Shown: positions 22,989 to 30,356 of the stretch, in pieces | Position numbering within the stretch: the stretch's first letter is position 1 | How the letters are laid out: the number at the start of each line of letters is the position of its first letter | Source of the DNA: a virus | Strand: one strand, 5' to 3' | IMG/VR virus record: IMGVR_UViG_3300042294_002629 | Coordinates: 1-34,837 of that record | DNA: 34,837 nt | The notes under the pieces: generated by a model | The model's database searches: none | Seen by the model: only the letters and a program-made list of their open reading frames with translations | Told to the model about the DNA's origin: nothing | Position numbers and translations under genes: made by a program

Positions 22989-24107
22989 TTAGATTGTCTC
23001 GAACTGAGCAGTGAAGATACCATTTACACCTTCGTTGCTGTCTCCAGCAGGGAAGAGAGTGGTAGGAGCAGTGAACACATCGAAGTAGCACTCCATCCAA
23101 ACTGCATAGGTCTCGTTGCACTCATCAGGCAGGATGCGCACATCACACTTAACTTGTGGCAAGCCTGGGATTGGCATTGTGAAACGATTCATCACACCGA
23201 TTTGACCATAAGAGCCAACATACTGGAGGAACGGAGTGTAAACGAGTGAGCCTGGAGCAAACACGATGGCAGAGTCTTCGTTGGTCAATGCACCAGCTGC
23301 ATTCACATCGAAGTAGTACTCCGCAAGTCCGGTGTTGTCACGAACAGTTGCAAAGTTGATACCATTTGCACCCTGACCGAAGTAACGACTATCGTTCATC
23401 CATACCCGCTGAAGCGCACCAGCACCACCGATGATGATTGGAGAACCGGAGAAGCCAGTGTTCATGTAGTTCTGCTTCATTTGGAATAAGCCCAAAGGAT
23501 AGATAGAACCATCTGTGTTCTCAACCACATAAGTAGGGTTGGTTGCACCACCATACCAGTTACCGGCAGCAGCAGAGATAGAAGCCAAGAGGTCTTGGTT
23601 CATAGCCTGCACAAGAGCATTCGCTGAAAGTTGGAAGTCAACAAACATCTCACGAACAACAGAGAGCGCACCACCGGCAGCACCGATAGCATTAGCACGC
23701 TGAACGATTTGATTTGGGTCAGTAGAACCAGTCAGCTGTACAAGCTCAGAGTAGGCTTCGCAATAGGTGCGGAGTTGAGCCTCTGACAAAGTGAAGGAAA
23801 CACCACGATAGTTATTAACCTGGAATGTTTCTTCGATGTAGTTCATCTGTGCGCCCGGATCACAAGACTTAGTGTCTGTGGCATCGGAGGCAAGCTGGCG
23901 CTGCTTGAAGGTAACACGAACTTCTTTTGAATGACCGCTTCCATTATCATTGGCCTGCTTGATGATTTGGCCTGTCCGGAGGTTTGAAGGATCATTGAGG
24001 GCAGCAAGAGTACCACCCATAAGCTGCACATTGGCAGGGTTGTTTATAAGGTTGTCAGACAGCGAAGTGAGAATCGCTGGGCAGACATTAGCTGTTGATA
24101 ATGACAT
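22989..24107 (-). CDS. Major capsid protein
   Basis: A 372-residue protein beginning MSLSTANVCPAILTSLSDNL. It lies after a scaffold-like gene, is strongly biased to frequent codons, and ends at a strong terminator, as expected of the most expressed virion gene. Segments such as FVDFQLSANALVQAMNQDLL (spine helix-like) and GSPIIIGGAGALQRVWMND, YGQIGVMNRF fit an HK97-type capsid fold, though the call is by context and composition rather than by a named motif. The gap of 15 bases to the upstream gene holds no promoter. Confidence 0.7.
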   Translation of the reverse strand: MSLSTANVCPAILTSLSDNLINNPANVQLMGGTLAALNDPSNLRTGQIIKQANDNGSGHSKEVRVTFKQRQLASDATDTKSCDPGAQMNYIEETFQVNNYRGVSFTLSEAQLRTYCEAYSELVQLTGSTDPNQIVQRANAIGAAGGALSVVREMFVDFQLSANALVQAMNQDLLASISAAAGNWYGGATNPTYVVENTDGSIYPLGLFQMKQNYMNTGFSGSPIIIGGAGALQRVWMNDSRYFGQGANGINFATVRDNTGLAEYYFDVNAAGALTNEDSAIVFAPGSLVYTPFLQYVGSYGQIGVMNRFTMPIPGLPQVKCDVRILPDECNETYAVWMECYFDVFTAPTTLFPAGDSNEGVNGIFTAQFETI

Positions 24108-24122
24108 TTTAGTAAATGAGTA

Positions 24123-25025
24123 TTAACGCATTTTCGCAGCCACATTAGAAATATCAGCAAGTGCCGACCTAACGCTCTGCGGAAGTGGAGTGCCTTGACT
24201 TGCCTGGGGAGGCAAAGTCGGAATTGTTGGTGTGCCTGCTGCGAAAGTTGCCGGGTTAGAGCCACCAGATCCCTGCTCCTTCAACAGCTTATTCTCCTGC
24301 AAAACTAATGCAGAAAGGTCAGAATATGAAAACTCTCTTCCATTGTGAACAAGAGGCAATGTAGGGTCTTTAGCATTGACAAGCTTGGCAGCATTGCGCT
24401 CGGCATCATAGATAATTTGCCCATCCAGTTGAGCAAGCTTGCGCTCAAGGACTGCCTGATATGCTGGCACTCTGGCTGCTTCTGGAATCTGGTCATTCCA
24501 CTGGATGCCGTTAAGCTGAGTCTGCTCCCATAGTGACTTCATCTTGCTGACATATCTCTGCTCAATCAGATTTTTGTCTGCCTCTGCTTTGCTGACCAGG
24601 TCATCATACTTAGCCTGTGCTTCTGCCATCTTTTTCAAGAACTCCTCAGATTGATTGCTGTTGGTGGCATTCTTAGCTTTCTCCTCCAGCTCCTTCAGCT
24701 TCTTGAGGGCCAGCTTAATCTTGTCTCCGCTGTTCTTGGTGACCTTCAGCTCCTCAATTGAGTTGCTGTCCAGACCATACTCCTTAGCCATGCGGACAAT
24801 CTCTTCATCATAGCCCATCATATAATTGCTGATGAAGTGCTTTTTAAGGTCAAGGCTGGTCTTGGCAAGTTCAAAGTCATAGAGATTAGTATTGAACTTA
24901 TTGCTGACTGCCTCCGGCACTTGAATGTCATTGAGTGCTGATGCACTAATCATTAGGTTGAACTCAGGATCATCAGATACCCCAGCTCTTTTTGCTTGCT
25001 GGATTAAAAACTCTTTGATGTTCAT
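24123..25025 (-). CDS. Scaffold-like / capsid assembly protein
   Basis: A 300-residue protein with a helical, Lys/Glu-rich centre (about residues 100-165: IKLALKKLKELEEKAKNATN and on) of the kind seen in phage scaffolds, and a Pro/Gly-rich low-complexity tail (about 258-285). It directly precedes the major capsid gene in the same direction. No protease motif is seen. Capsid scaffold is inferred from place and composition. Confidence 0.6.
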   Translation of the reverse strand: MNIKEFLIQQAKRAGVSDDPEFNLMISASALNDIQVPEAVSNKFNTNLYDFELAKTSLDLKKHFISNYMMGYDEEIVRMAKEYGLDSNSIEELKVTKNSGDKIKLALKKLKELEEKAKNATNSNQSEEFLKKMAEAQAKYDDLVSKAEADKNLIEQRYVSKMKSLWEQTQLNGIQWNDQIPEAARVPAYQAVLERKLAQLDGQIIYDAERNAAKLVNAKDPTLPLVHNGREFSYSDLSALVLQENKLLKEQGSGGSNPATFAAGTPTIPTLPPQASQGTPLPQSVRSALADISNVAAKMR

Positions 25026-25028
25026 AAA

Positions 25029-25478
25029 TTAAAAAATTGAATCAGTTTCAGTCCTTAATTCTGGTGAGTCAAGACCGGACAACTCCTCCTCAATAACAAC
25101 CTTGCGCTTGCGCTTTGGTTTTTCCTCTGCATCATCTTCGGTGATGGTAGCAGCAGCAGCAAGTTCAGCAGCCATCTCTGCCCGGAGTTGAGCTTTTAAC
25201 TCTTCCTTCAGCTTGTCAATGTCTGGTAGACCTACCTGCTCAGACTTATGCTTAATGCCTACATGAGTCTCACCAATAGGTCTGATTCTTGCCCATGAAT
25301 AGCTGCGCTTATTAACTGGCTTTTGCAATTCTCGGAGAGCAATCTGAGCATTGACAGATACCTCATAGGGAGTATCCTGTGCGCCTGTTACTGGGTTGAT
25401 TTCCCACCGAATTACTTTTACCTGAGTGCGATTGCCATGCTGTCTGATGGCATCACGGATGTACTGTAAATTATCCAT
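25029..25478 (-). CDS. Hypothetical head-module protein (149 aa)
   Basis: A 149-residue protein. Residues 1 to about 85 form a mixed domain (MDNLQYIRDAIRQHGNRTQV; YEVSVNAQIALRELQ; YSWARIRPIGETHVG). Then comes an Ala/Glu coiled coil (about 92-117) and a Lys/Arg-rich patch (KPKRKRK) followed by an acidic end. The ATG at 25478 was chosen; a longer frame would extend into the glycosyltransferase gene. It starts 20 bases after that gene and 3 bases before the scaffold gene. Confidence 0.6.
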   Translation of the reverse strand: MDNLQYIRDAIRQHGNRTQVKVIRWEINPVTGAQDTPYEVSVNAQIALRELQKPVNKRSYSWARIRPIGETHVGIKHKSEQVGLPDIDKLKEELKAQLRAEMAAELAAAATITEDDAEEKPKRKRKVVIEEELSGLDSPELRTETDSIF

Positions 25479-25497
25479 TTTATAGTTATTAATTAAG

Positions 25498-26160
25498 TTA
25501 CCCTGTATGATGAATTGAACTGCGGAGCATTCCTGAAGTGCCTCGCTCCTGGTAGGCAATGGCTGGCTTAAATCCATAGGCTTGACAATCACTCTGCATA
25601 TCTGCTGTCATGGCATCCAACCCATTGTTCTGGACAATAGTGCGCTGCAACCAATCTAATGCACAATGATTGGTAATGATATAGGCATGAGTAAGCCACA
25701 TGCCATCACCCTTCCAGAGATTAGGTAGTTCAGGAATGTCTACCTTGTCAATTGTCTGATCTTTGTAGCCAGCATAGTACTCCCAGCCTAAGTGTAGGAA
25801 GTCAAAGTCTGGCAACCTGTTCCAATTGTTTACAAGATTAATGAGCTTGTCAATTTCAAACCTCGCATCATCCTCCAGAATCAGTGCAGTTTGATGCCCA
25901 TTTTGGACAATTGATGTCCAAACTTCCCGGTGAGAAGCGCAGCAGCCTATCTCTCCAATGGACATGTTAGGTCTCTTCCTTGACCGCTTCAGACTATTGT
26001 CAACCACATGACCAGGCTTATTGCCATCATTGGCCTCATGCCATTGCGGAGGTCTGCCATGTGCATCTTTTAGACCTTTTAAATGCTGGAGAAGTCTGTT
26101 CCTCCGCTGACTGGCCTTTTTTAAACTGATAAAATAAATAGCATCAACAGGCAACTGCAC
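25498..26160 (-). CDS. Glycosyltransferase family 25
   Basis: A 220-residue GT25-type glycosyltransferase. The pattern AIYFISLKKASQRRNRLLQH (8-27), SIGEIGCCASHREVWTSIV (67-85) and ALILEDDARF (92-101) is the family signature (acidic metal-binding EDD). It adds sugars, commonly galactose, to lipooligosaccharide or protein. There is no ATG at the domain border: GTG at 26160 is the best start (TTG 26154 the alternative), overlapping the upstream gene by 17 bases. The ATG at 26277 is unlikely, because its first 39 residues only re-read the upstream gene. Such an enzyme among head genes may modify a virion protein or the host surface. Confidence 0.8.
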   Translation of the reverse strand: MQLPVDAIYFISLKKASQRRNRLLQHLKGLKDAHGRPPQWHEANDGNKPGHVVDNSLKRSRKRPNMSIGEIGCCASHREVWTSIVQNGHQTALILEDDARFEIDKLINLVNNWNRLPDFDFLHLGWEYYAGYKDQTIDKVDIPELPNLWKGDGMWLTHAYIITNHCALDWLQRTIVQNNGLDAMTADMQSDCQAYGFKPAIAYQERGTSGMLRSSIHHTG

Positions 26161-26629
26161 AACTAATCCGCTCCGTGACAGAGAAGTCAATTGCGAAGAA
26201 GTAGGTCTCAAAGTTTCGCTCTGGTAATCCGAAGTATTGGTTGGCGATTGCTTTGGAATTGAAATCCGTACCGGCATAAGTTATACCTTTAGTTCTGTTG
26301 ATGATGGAAGTAATGCCAAACTCGGCATTCTCAAAGGTTGAATTTGCGACTAATTTAAAATTGACTGTCCTGAGCAAGCTATTGGCTCTGCCTCCGGCTG
26401 GAGTTGCTTCAAGGCTGGCTGATTCCCGAACCAAAAACACTACCAAAGGATAGGTGTCATTGACTGCACAATATGTATGCCCATCCTTGGTTACATAGTT
26501 GCCAGCACTGCCCTCTACAATGCTCTCCACAGCCTCCCCATAGTTGAGCATGTTATTCACGAATGTGCCTGCCAGATTCTCGCAGAGATTCTTGAGCGCA
26601 GATTCAACGGTTACCTTGGTGACTATCAT
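26144..26629 (-). CDS. Tail completion / connector-type protein
   Basis: A 161-residue protein between a gp10-like connector gene and the glycosyltransferase. Sequence: SALKNLCENLAGTFVNNML at the start, a central YPLVVFLVRESASLEATPAG and a beta-rich end (YFFAIDFSVTERISCAVAC). The size and place are typical of tail terminator or head-tail joining proteins, and the fold prediction from the pattern (helix, then beta strands) suits gpU/gp17-like proteins. The start overlaps the previous stop (ATGA). Confidence 0.55.
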   Translation of the reverse strand: MIVTKVTVESALKNLCENLAGTFVNNMLNYGEAVESIVEGSAGNYVTKDGHTYCAVNDTYPLVVFLVRESASLEATPAGGRANSLLRTVNFKLVANSTFENAEFGITSIINRTKGITYAGTDFNSKAIANQYFGLPERNFETYFFAIDFSVTERISCAVAC

Positions 26630-27165
26630 TTAGCAAGGATTTGAGTTGCCAGTCGATTGATGATCTGAAGTGATTGGTCAAGCTCCTGGTCAGACAGTTC
26701 AAAAATAGCACCGAATCTCTCCTCTAAATATCCGGCAACCTTAGCCTGCTCTATTGAAGTGAAGGTAACACCATAGGCAGTGTTGCTTATTGGCACTGGC
26801 TTCCAGCTTGCCCACATGTCTCCGGTTAATGTCAAGTCCATGTAGGCAACCTGCCTGCCAAGTCTTTGCCTGAACTCTTTATAGCTGCTAAACGATGCCC
26901 GATCTCCAAAGGATTTGGCTTGCTTTTTAGTTGCAATGTCTCCGAATTTCTTACCTATTGGGCTGGCAGTGCTTACTGTGCGCCCAGAATCATAGGGAGG
27001 TAATTGAGTACCATCAGACTTTCTGCCACTACTTTGAACTCTATCCTGAACAGCAGGAGCAGCATAAAGGGCAGCAGCCCTCAGTACCTTGTCGGCTTTG
27101 GATGCCTCCTTAAAGTTTCTGAATTGCTGCCGGAGGAAGGCAGAGGTGCTGTCATAGACTGGCAT
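26626..27165 (-). CDS. HK97 gp10-like / virion morphogenesis protein
   Basis: A 179-residue protein with YAAPAVQDRVQSSGRKSDGT, then MDLTLTGDMWASWKPVPISN and AKVAGYLEERFGAIFELSD. The TLTGDM(W) followed by a beta hairpin and a Y-x-E-E-R-F-G-xIF motif is typical of phage virion morphogenesis / gp10-type proteins that complete the head-tail joint. It is the first gene of the leftward head operon, beginning at the divergent promoter region 27182-27228. Confidence 0.7.
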   Translation of the reverse strand: MPVYDSTSAFLRQQFRNFKEASKADKVLRAAALYAAPAVQDRVQSSGRKSDGTQLPPYDSGRTVSTASPIGKKFGDIATKKQAKSFGDRASFSSYKEFRQRLGRQVAYMDLTLTGDMWASWKPVPISNTAYGVTFTSIEQAKVAGYLEERFGAIFELSDQELDQSLQIINRLATQILAK

Positions 27166-27181
27166 AAATTATTTTTAAAAA

Positions 27182-27228
27182 TATTTTTGCAGTTATTTTT
27201 CCTTTGCCTTTATTGCATCACAAATCTA
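27182..27228. promoter_or_regulatory. Divergent promoter region of head operon and accessory operon
   Basis: Plus-strand TATTTTTG (27182-27189) and minus-strand TAGATTTG (27228-27221) match TAnnTTTG. The arrangement equals that at 20504-20530, with AAATATTTTTGCA on the left and CAAAYCTAA on the right. No clear -33 boxes. The head operon starts left of it and the accessory operon right of it. Confidence 0.4.
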
Positions 27229-27242
27229 ACCAATAATTAATT

Positions 27243-27551
27243 ATGAATAACATGCGCAGCAAAGTCAGGATTGACTTACAAAATCGAATGTGGGTAGACA
27301 TCTATGATGGAACTATCCAGGACATCCATAGAGCCTGCCTGATGGGTGGGCAATTGGTAGTCTATCAGATTGATGAATTGTATTACATTAGTTATCATCA
27401 CACACAAGGCAATATTCATGTGCTATTTGTAGGGGTGACAATTACCAAAGAGCAATATGATCAACAAATCATGGCTTGGAATGGCAAAACTTACTATTTG
27501 GCAAGTCCAGGAACTGAGTTACTTTTAGTTGACAACTCTTACTTTATTTAA
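27243..27551 (+). CDS. Hypothetical beta-rich protein (102 aa)
   Basis: A 102-residue protein: MRSKVRIDLQNRMWVDIYDG, GGQLVVYQIDELYYISYHH, NIHVLFVGVTITKEQYD. Alternating hydrophobic strands suggest a small beta fold. First gene of the plus-strand accessory operon, 14 bases after the minus -7 box region. Family not recognised. Confidence 0.5.
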   Translation: MNNMRSKVRIDLQNRMWVDIYDGTIQDIHRACLMGGQLVVYQIDELYYISYHHTQGNIHVLFVGVTITKEQYDQQIMAWNGKTYYLASPGTELLLVDNSYFI

Positions 27552-27553
27552 CT

Positions 27554-27661
27554 ATGAAAGTAAACATGAAAGAAGCATGCATTCAGTCAGTGTTCTGGAT
27601 GGTGTACACTCTACTTTTTGGATTACTAATTGTAAAATTCATTGCCTACATTAATGGATAA
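27554..27661 (+). CDS. Small membrane protein (35 aa)
   Basis: MKVNMKEACIQSVFWMVYTL then LFGLLIVKFIAYING. One membrane segment (about 12-32). It starts two bases after the previous stop and its TAA overlaps the ATG region of the glycosyltransferase by 8 bases, so it is part of the operon. Confidence 0.5.
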   Translation: MKVNMKEACIQSVFWMVYTLLFGLLIVKFIAYING

Positions 27662-28355
27662 GAGAGATATAACTGTCTGCCTGACCAGCTGCGGAAGATG
27701 GGATTTACTTGAGAAAACCATCAGCAGTCTGGTCAGCTATTGGGATGGACTACCTCCGGCAGCTTTCTTAATACACGATGACTCCGGTGCAATTGATGCT
27801 GTCCTGGTTAAGGAATTAGACCGATTCCTGATGAGGCATTGGCAGATCATGGCTGAATGGTCAAGCAGCAATAGGCAAGGTCAGGTGCATGCAATTGATA
27901 CCATTTATTCAAAGGTTACTACTCCATACATTTTTCATTGCGAGGATGACTGGGAGTTTTATGCTGAAGGCTTTATCCATGACTCTCGTTCGGTGCTAGA
28001 GGCTGAGCCTAAGTGTGCATGTGTCTGGATGAGACATCCCTCTGATCGCAATGGGCATACCGTTCTGCCGGGCATGAAGCTAACAAAACAACATGTGCGC
28101 TATCAGCAGCTTGCCCACAGATATAAAGGTCATTGGCATGGGTTTACCTGGAATCCCGGATTGCGGAGGCTATCTGATTATAAGGCAATGGGCAAGTTCA
28201 GCAACTTCTGCGAGTGGAGAAGCAATGATCATGCAATTGCTGAGATTCAGTACAACAAGAAGTACTATGAGGCTGGCTACATTGGCCTGACCTTGTGCAG
28301 AGGCTTTGTCAAGCACATCGGGCATCTGGACAGCCTTAAAAAAAGAAAGCTATGA
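27654..28355 (+). CDS. Glycosyltransferase, family 2-like
   Basis: A 233-residue GT-A type enzyme. ITVCLTSCGRWDLLEKTISS (6-25) and FLIHDDSG (38-45) form the nucleotide-sugar part, RQGQVHAID (74-82) the usual following region, and YIFHCEDDWEFY (92-103) the metal-binding acidic motif. The ATG at 27654 is used; a TTG 12 bases earlier is inside the small membrane gene. Together with the GT25 gene on the other strand it points to sugar modification of host surface or virion. Confidence 0.75.
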   Translation: MDKRDITVCLTSCGRWDLLEKTISSLVSYWDGLPPAAFLIHDDSGAIDAVLVKELDRFLMRHWQIMAEWSSSNRQGQVHAIDTIYSKVTTPYIFHCEDDWEFYAEGFIHDSRSVLEAEPKCACVWMRHPSDRNGHTVLPGMKLTKQHVRYQQLAHRYKGHWHGFTWNPGLRRLSDYKAMGKFSNFCEWRSNDHAIAEIQYNKKYYEAGYIGLTLCRGFVKHIGHLDSLKKRKL

Positions 28356-28582
28356 GAGCAGTATTATCCTTTAATCTGGATGATGCAGATGATGCAATTA
28401 ATCATTATCGGTGCGTCAAATCACTTGACATGGCTTTGTTCATCTGGGATTGGCGCAATAAACTCAATCAATTGGTAGACACCTCAGAGGATGGCAAGCA
28501 CATTGATGAGGCTCACATCTGGGATGCTTGGAATGAGCTAAAGGAAGCCCATGATATTAACATTGACCGCATAATAATATGA
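28352..28582 (+). CDS. Hypothetical acidic protein (76 aa)
   Basis: A 76-residue acidic helical protein: MRAVLSFNLDDADDAINHYR, then CVKSLDMALFIWDWRNKLNQ. The opening and the later acidic helices resemble a small phage family of unknown function seen in several Bacteroidota and Gram-positive phages (impression from memory). ATGA overlap with the glycosyltransferase and with the next gene. Confidence 0.5.
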   Translation: MRAVLSFNLDDADDAINHYRCVKSLDMALFIWDWRNKLNQLVDTSEDGKHIDEAHIWDAWNELKEAHDINIDRIII

Positions 28583-28767
28583 CCAATCTTGAGCAAGTGC
28601 TTATCATTGTAGAAAAGGAAATCAAATCAAAAAAGATGTTGATGGAGCATGATGGCAATGACAAAGCAAGCAGAAACTATTGGCAGGGAGGCATGAATGC
28701 GCTCATCTATATCCGGCATGTAATTGAACGATTAATTGAAGAGACAAATGAACCCGACACCGATTGA
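28579..28767 (+). CDS. Hypothetical helical protein (62 aa)
   Basis: A 62-residue helical protein (NLEQVLIIVEKEIKSKKMLM; WQGGMNALIYIRHVIERLIE). ATGA overlap with the previous gene and a 20-base overlap with the next. Family not recognised. Confidence 0.5.
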   Translation: MTNLEQVLIIVEKEIKSKKMLMEHDGNDKASRNYWQGGMNALIYIRHVIERLIEETNEPDTD

Positions 28768-28972
28768 AGAATTAATTGACTTCATTGTCAGCAATGAGGG
28801 TGAGATAGATGTCAATGATGTGCTGATTAAAGCTGAGCTAATCAACATGAGGAGTAAGCCCAGGCATGTCGGATATTATTTCAATGGCAAGCTTTACAAA
28901 GACATGGAAGAGCTTAGAGGCAGAACCATGTCGGAGTTTAATATTCCTAAACCAGTTTTTTATTATCCTTAA
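28748..28972 (+). CDS. Hypothetical protein (74 aa)
   Basis: A 74-residue protein: MNPTPIEELIDFIVSNEGEI, then helices and GYYFNGKLYKDMEELRG. The ATG at 28748 is chosen over a TTG 12 bases before. Next gene starts two bases after its stop. Family not recognised. Confidence 0.5.
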   Translation: MNPTPIEELIDFIVSNEGEIDVNDVLIKAELINMRSKPRHVGYYFNGKLYKDMEELRGRTMSEFNIPKPVFYYP

Positions 28973-28974
28973 CT

Positions 28975-29226
28975 ATGGGAGACATCATCAGTAGTTACCT
29001 TAACAGCCTGCCGGAGGAGAAGCCATTGCAGGCAGTAGATCATCCTGCTCACTATGGTGGAGCAGAGAACATCTATGAGGCAATCAAGGTCATAGAGGCA
29101 TGGGAGCTTGGCTTTAATTTGGGCAATGTTGTGAAGTACATAAGCAGAGCAGGCAAGAAGGGCAGCAATCTGGAGGACTTAAAGAAAGCACAGTGGTATT
29201 TGAATAGGGAAATAAATAAGTTATGA
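28975..29226 (+). CDS. DUF3310 family protein
   Basis: An 83-residue protein with the DUF3310 pattern: VDHPAHYGGAENIYEAIKVI (21-40), FNLGNVVKYISRAGKK (47-62), then EDLKKAQWYLNREINKL. These are small phage proteins, often described as nucleotide kinase-like, whose function is not settled. It overlaps the next gene by four bases (ATGA). Confidence 0.85.
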   Translation: MGDIISSYLNSLPEEKPLQAVDHPAHYGGAENIYEAIKVIEAWELGFNLGNVVKYISRAGKKGSNLEDLKKAQWYLNREINKL

Positions 29227-29477
29227 TAAACATAGAAACACAACAGCAGTACATCATTGACTCTATCAATGAGGAGCGACAAAAAACACATAAGTTTGAT
29301 TTACGCAATCCATTTAGGGAAGCAGTTTATTTTGAGCCTTCTTCTGGTCGATTCCTTTTTGATGATGGCTACATCAGGTATGAAGTCATTGAGCCACTTA
29401 TAGCTGATGGCACTCTGGTGTATAAGGAATTTGCCATGCACCAAGGAGACAAGATGCTAAAGTATGTGCTTGGATAA
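29223..29477 (+). CDS. Hypothetical protein (84 aa)
   Basis: An 84-residue protein: helical start (MINIETQQQYIIDSINEERQ) then VYFEPSSGRFLFDDGYIRYE and a short helical end. It closes the accessory operon, 4 bases before the terminator region and 83 bases before the first attC-like site. Family not recognised. Confidence 0.5.
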   Translation: MINIETQQQYIIDSINEERQKTHKFDLRNPFREAVYFEPSSGRFLFDDGYIRYEVIEPLIADGTLVYKEFAMHQGDKMLKYVLG

Positions 29478-29481
29478 ATCG

Positions 29482-29528
29482 AAAACCCCTCCGGGTGCGC
29501 ATTGTGAAGAGGCGTGAGGGGTCTTATT
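29482..29528 (+). terminator. Terminator-like hairpin at the end of the accessory operon
   Basis: AAAACCCCTC pairs over 6 bp (CCCCTC / GAGGGG, 29486-29491 with 29516-29521), with a long 24-base loop that can fold further (GCGC/GCG). It is followed by TCTTATTGT. Weak T-run, so termination is probable but not certain. It lies just before the cassette-like region. Confidence 0.5.
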
Positions 29529-29559
29529 GTCGCAAATGTACAATGAATATAGTAATTGC

Positions 29560-29692
29560 TGATAACGTTTTGCGGCTTTGTGCAGGTGGGGATTTAGTAG
29601 TACAAATGCTGAATTTAGTACCAAAGCCGATTAGAATTACTGCTGTTGATGTTAGCACATCAGCCCCACTTGCACAAAACCGATGTTATGCG
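29560..29692 (+). repeat. attC-like site A
   Basis: 133 bases. R''-like TGATAAC (29560-29566), then arm CGGCTTTGTGCAGGTGGGG (29573-29591), a 72-base loop, the inverse arm CCCCACTTGCACAAAACCG (29664-29682, 17 of 19 positions complementary), and R'-like GTTATGCG (29685-29692). Length is within the range of attC. It shares ATAACGTTTTGCG at its left end and ACAAATGCTGAA in its loop with site B. Its R'' has no matching GTTATCA upstream, so the unit that should precede it is missing or truncated. Confidence 0.5.
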
Positions 29693-29811
29693 TATGTGTG
29701 GCGGTTATTTTAGTAGAAATAAAATATTGGAAGGCTGTAAAATCAGGTCGCATTATGCAGACGTTCAGAGCTAAATACTCAATGAACCCTTCCTTTTTAA
29801 AAATAAAAAAT

Positions 29812-30057
29812 ATGAGCAGCATTAGAAATTATAAAGAAAAAACAAGTAGAAGAAAAAGAGAATGTTACCAATGTGGGCATACTATTTTAGAAAATACTAA
29901 ATATAGAAATATCGAAGTGAGGTACGATAAAACCATAATTACTTTGTCTAAATGTATGAACTGTACAGACTTCGATATTTTTGAACTTCCAGATACATTT
30001 ATGAAACAGATTAATAAATTTGTCAGCCTAAACACTCGAAATGAAAACGGGAGGTAG
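29812..30057 (+). CDS. Cassette gene 1: small zinc-ribbon-like protein
   Basis: An 81-residue basic protein beginning MSSIRNYKEKTSRRKRECYQ. Two CxxC pairs (C18/C21 and C48/C51) could bind one zinc ion. The rest is Ile/Lys/Thr-rich with a beta-prone middle. The ATG at 29812 follows an A-rich leader; an in-frame ATG at 29755 (100 residues) is the alternative. DNA is much more AT-rich than the phage genes. It ends 8 bases before attC-like site B. Not recognised; typical of cassette-borne small proteins of unknown role, possibly toxin/antitoxin or anti-phage. Confidence 0.5.
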   Translation: MSSIRNYKEKTSRRKRECYQCGHTILENTKYRNIEVRYDKTIITLSKCMNCTDFDIFELPDTFMKQINKFVSLNTRNENGR

Positions 30058-30065
30058 CCACATTA

Positions 30066-30161
30066 CGCATAACGTTTTGCGTATATGTGCAGTACGCAGA
30101 AACGAAAGTTTAAATTAACAACAAATGCTGAAAGCGTATTGCACATATACGCTGTTAGGCG
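30066..30161 (+). repeat. attC-like site B
   Basis: 96 bases. R''-like CGCATAAC (30066-30073), arm GCGTATATGTGCAGTACGC (30079-30097), 36-base loop, arm GCGTATTGCACATATACGC (30134-30152, 18 of 19 complementary), R' GTTAGGCG (30154-30161), which fits the integron consensus GTTRRRY exactly. The R'' box is complementary to the R' of site A, not to its own R', as expected within an array. Confidence 0.6.
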
Positions 30162-30172
30162 AAGTTACTCTT

Positions 30173-30352
30173 ATGGATATTAAAGAATTGAAACCGCAAG
30201 AAATGCAAGAAATAATCGACTTCTACCACCACATAGAAGATTATGGACATATCTTTCATTTTGAACCTGAAAAATTAGATGAACCTTTCAAAAAGATTAT
30301 TGAAGGCATTTCGGAAATTAGAAAGATGATGGATGATAGTTACGGTATGTAA
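30173..30352 (+). CDS. Cassette gene 2: small acidic helical protein
   Basis: A 59-residue protein: MDIKELKPQEMQEIIDFYHH then helical IEDYGHIFHFEPEKLDEPFK and on. The ATG at 30173 is 11 bases after attC-like site B; the longer frame from 30125 would be translated through the hairpin arm and is rejected. The stop is 3 bases before the CGCCTAAC box. Promoterless, as cassette genes usually are. Not recognised. Confidence 0.5.
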   Translation: MDIKELKPQEMQEIIDFYHHIEDYGHIFHFEPEKLDEPFKKIIEGISEIRKMMDDSYGM

Positions 30353-30356
30353 TTTC

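Noticed and set aside
26161-26277. Longer amino end for the GT25 gene
   Set aside because: The 39 residues are the other frame of the upstream gene and do not belong to the GT25 fold.
29495-29713. Plus-strand 72-residue frame
   Set aside because: It runs through the terminator and the attC-like arms; composition and repeats explain the frame, not coding.
30125-30172. Longer start for the second cassette gene
   Set aside because: The extension translates the right arm of the inverted repeat; the ATG at 30173 lies just after the site.
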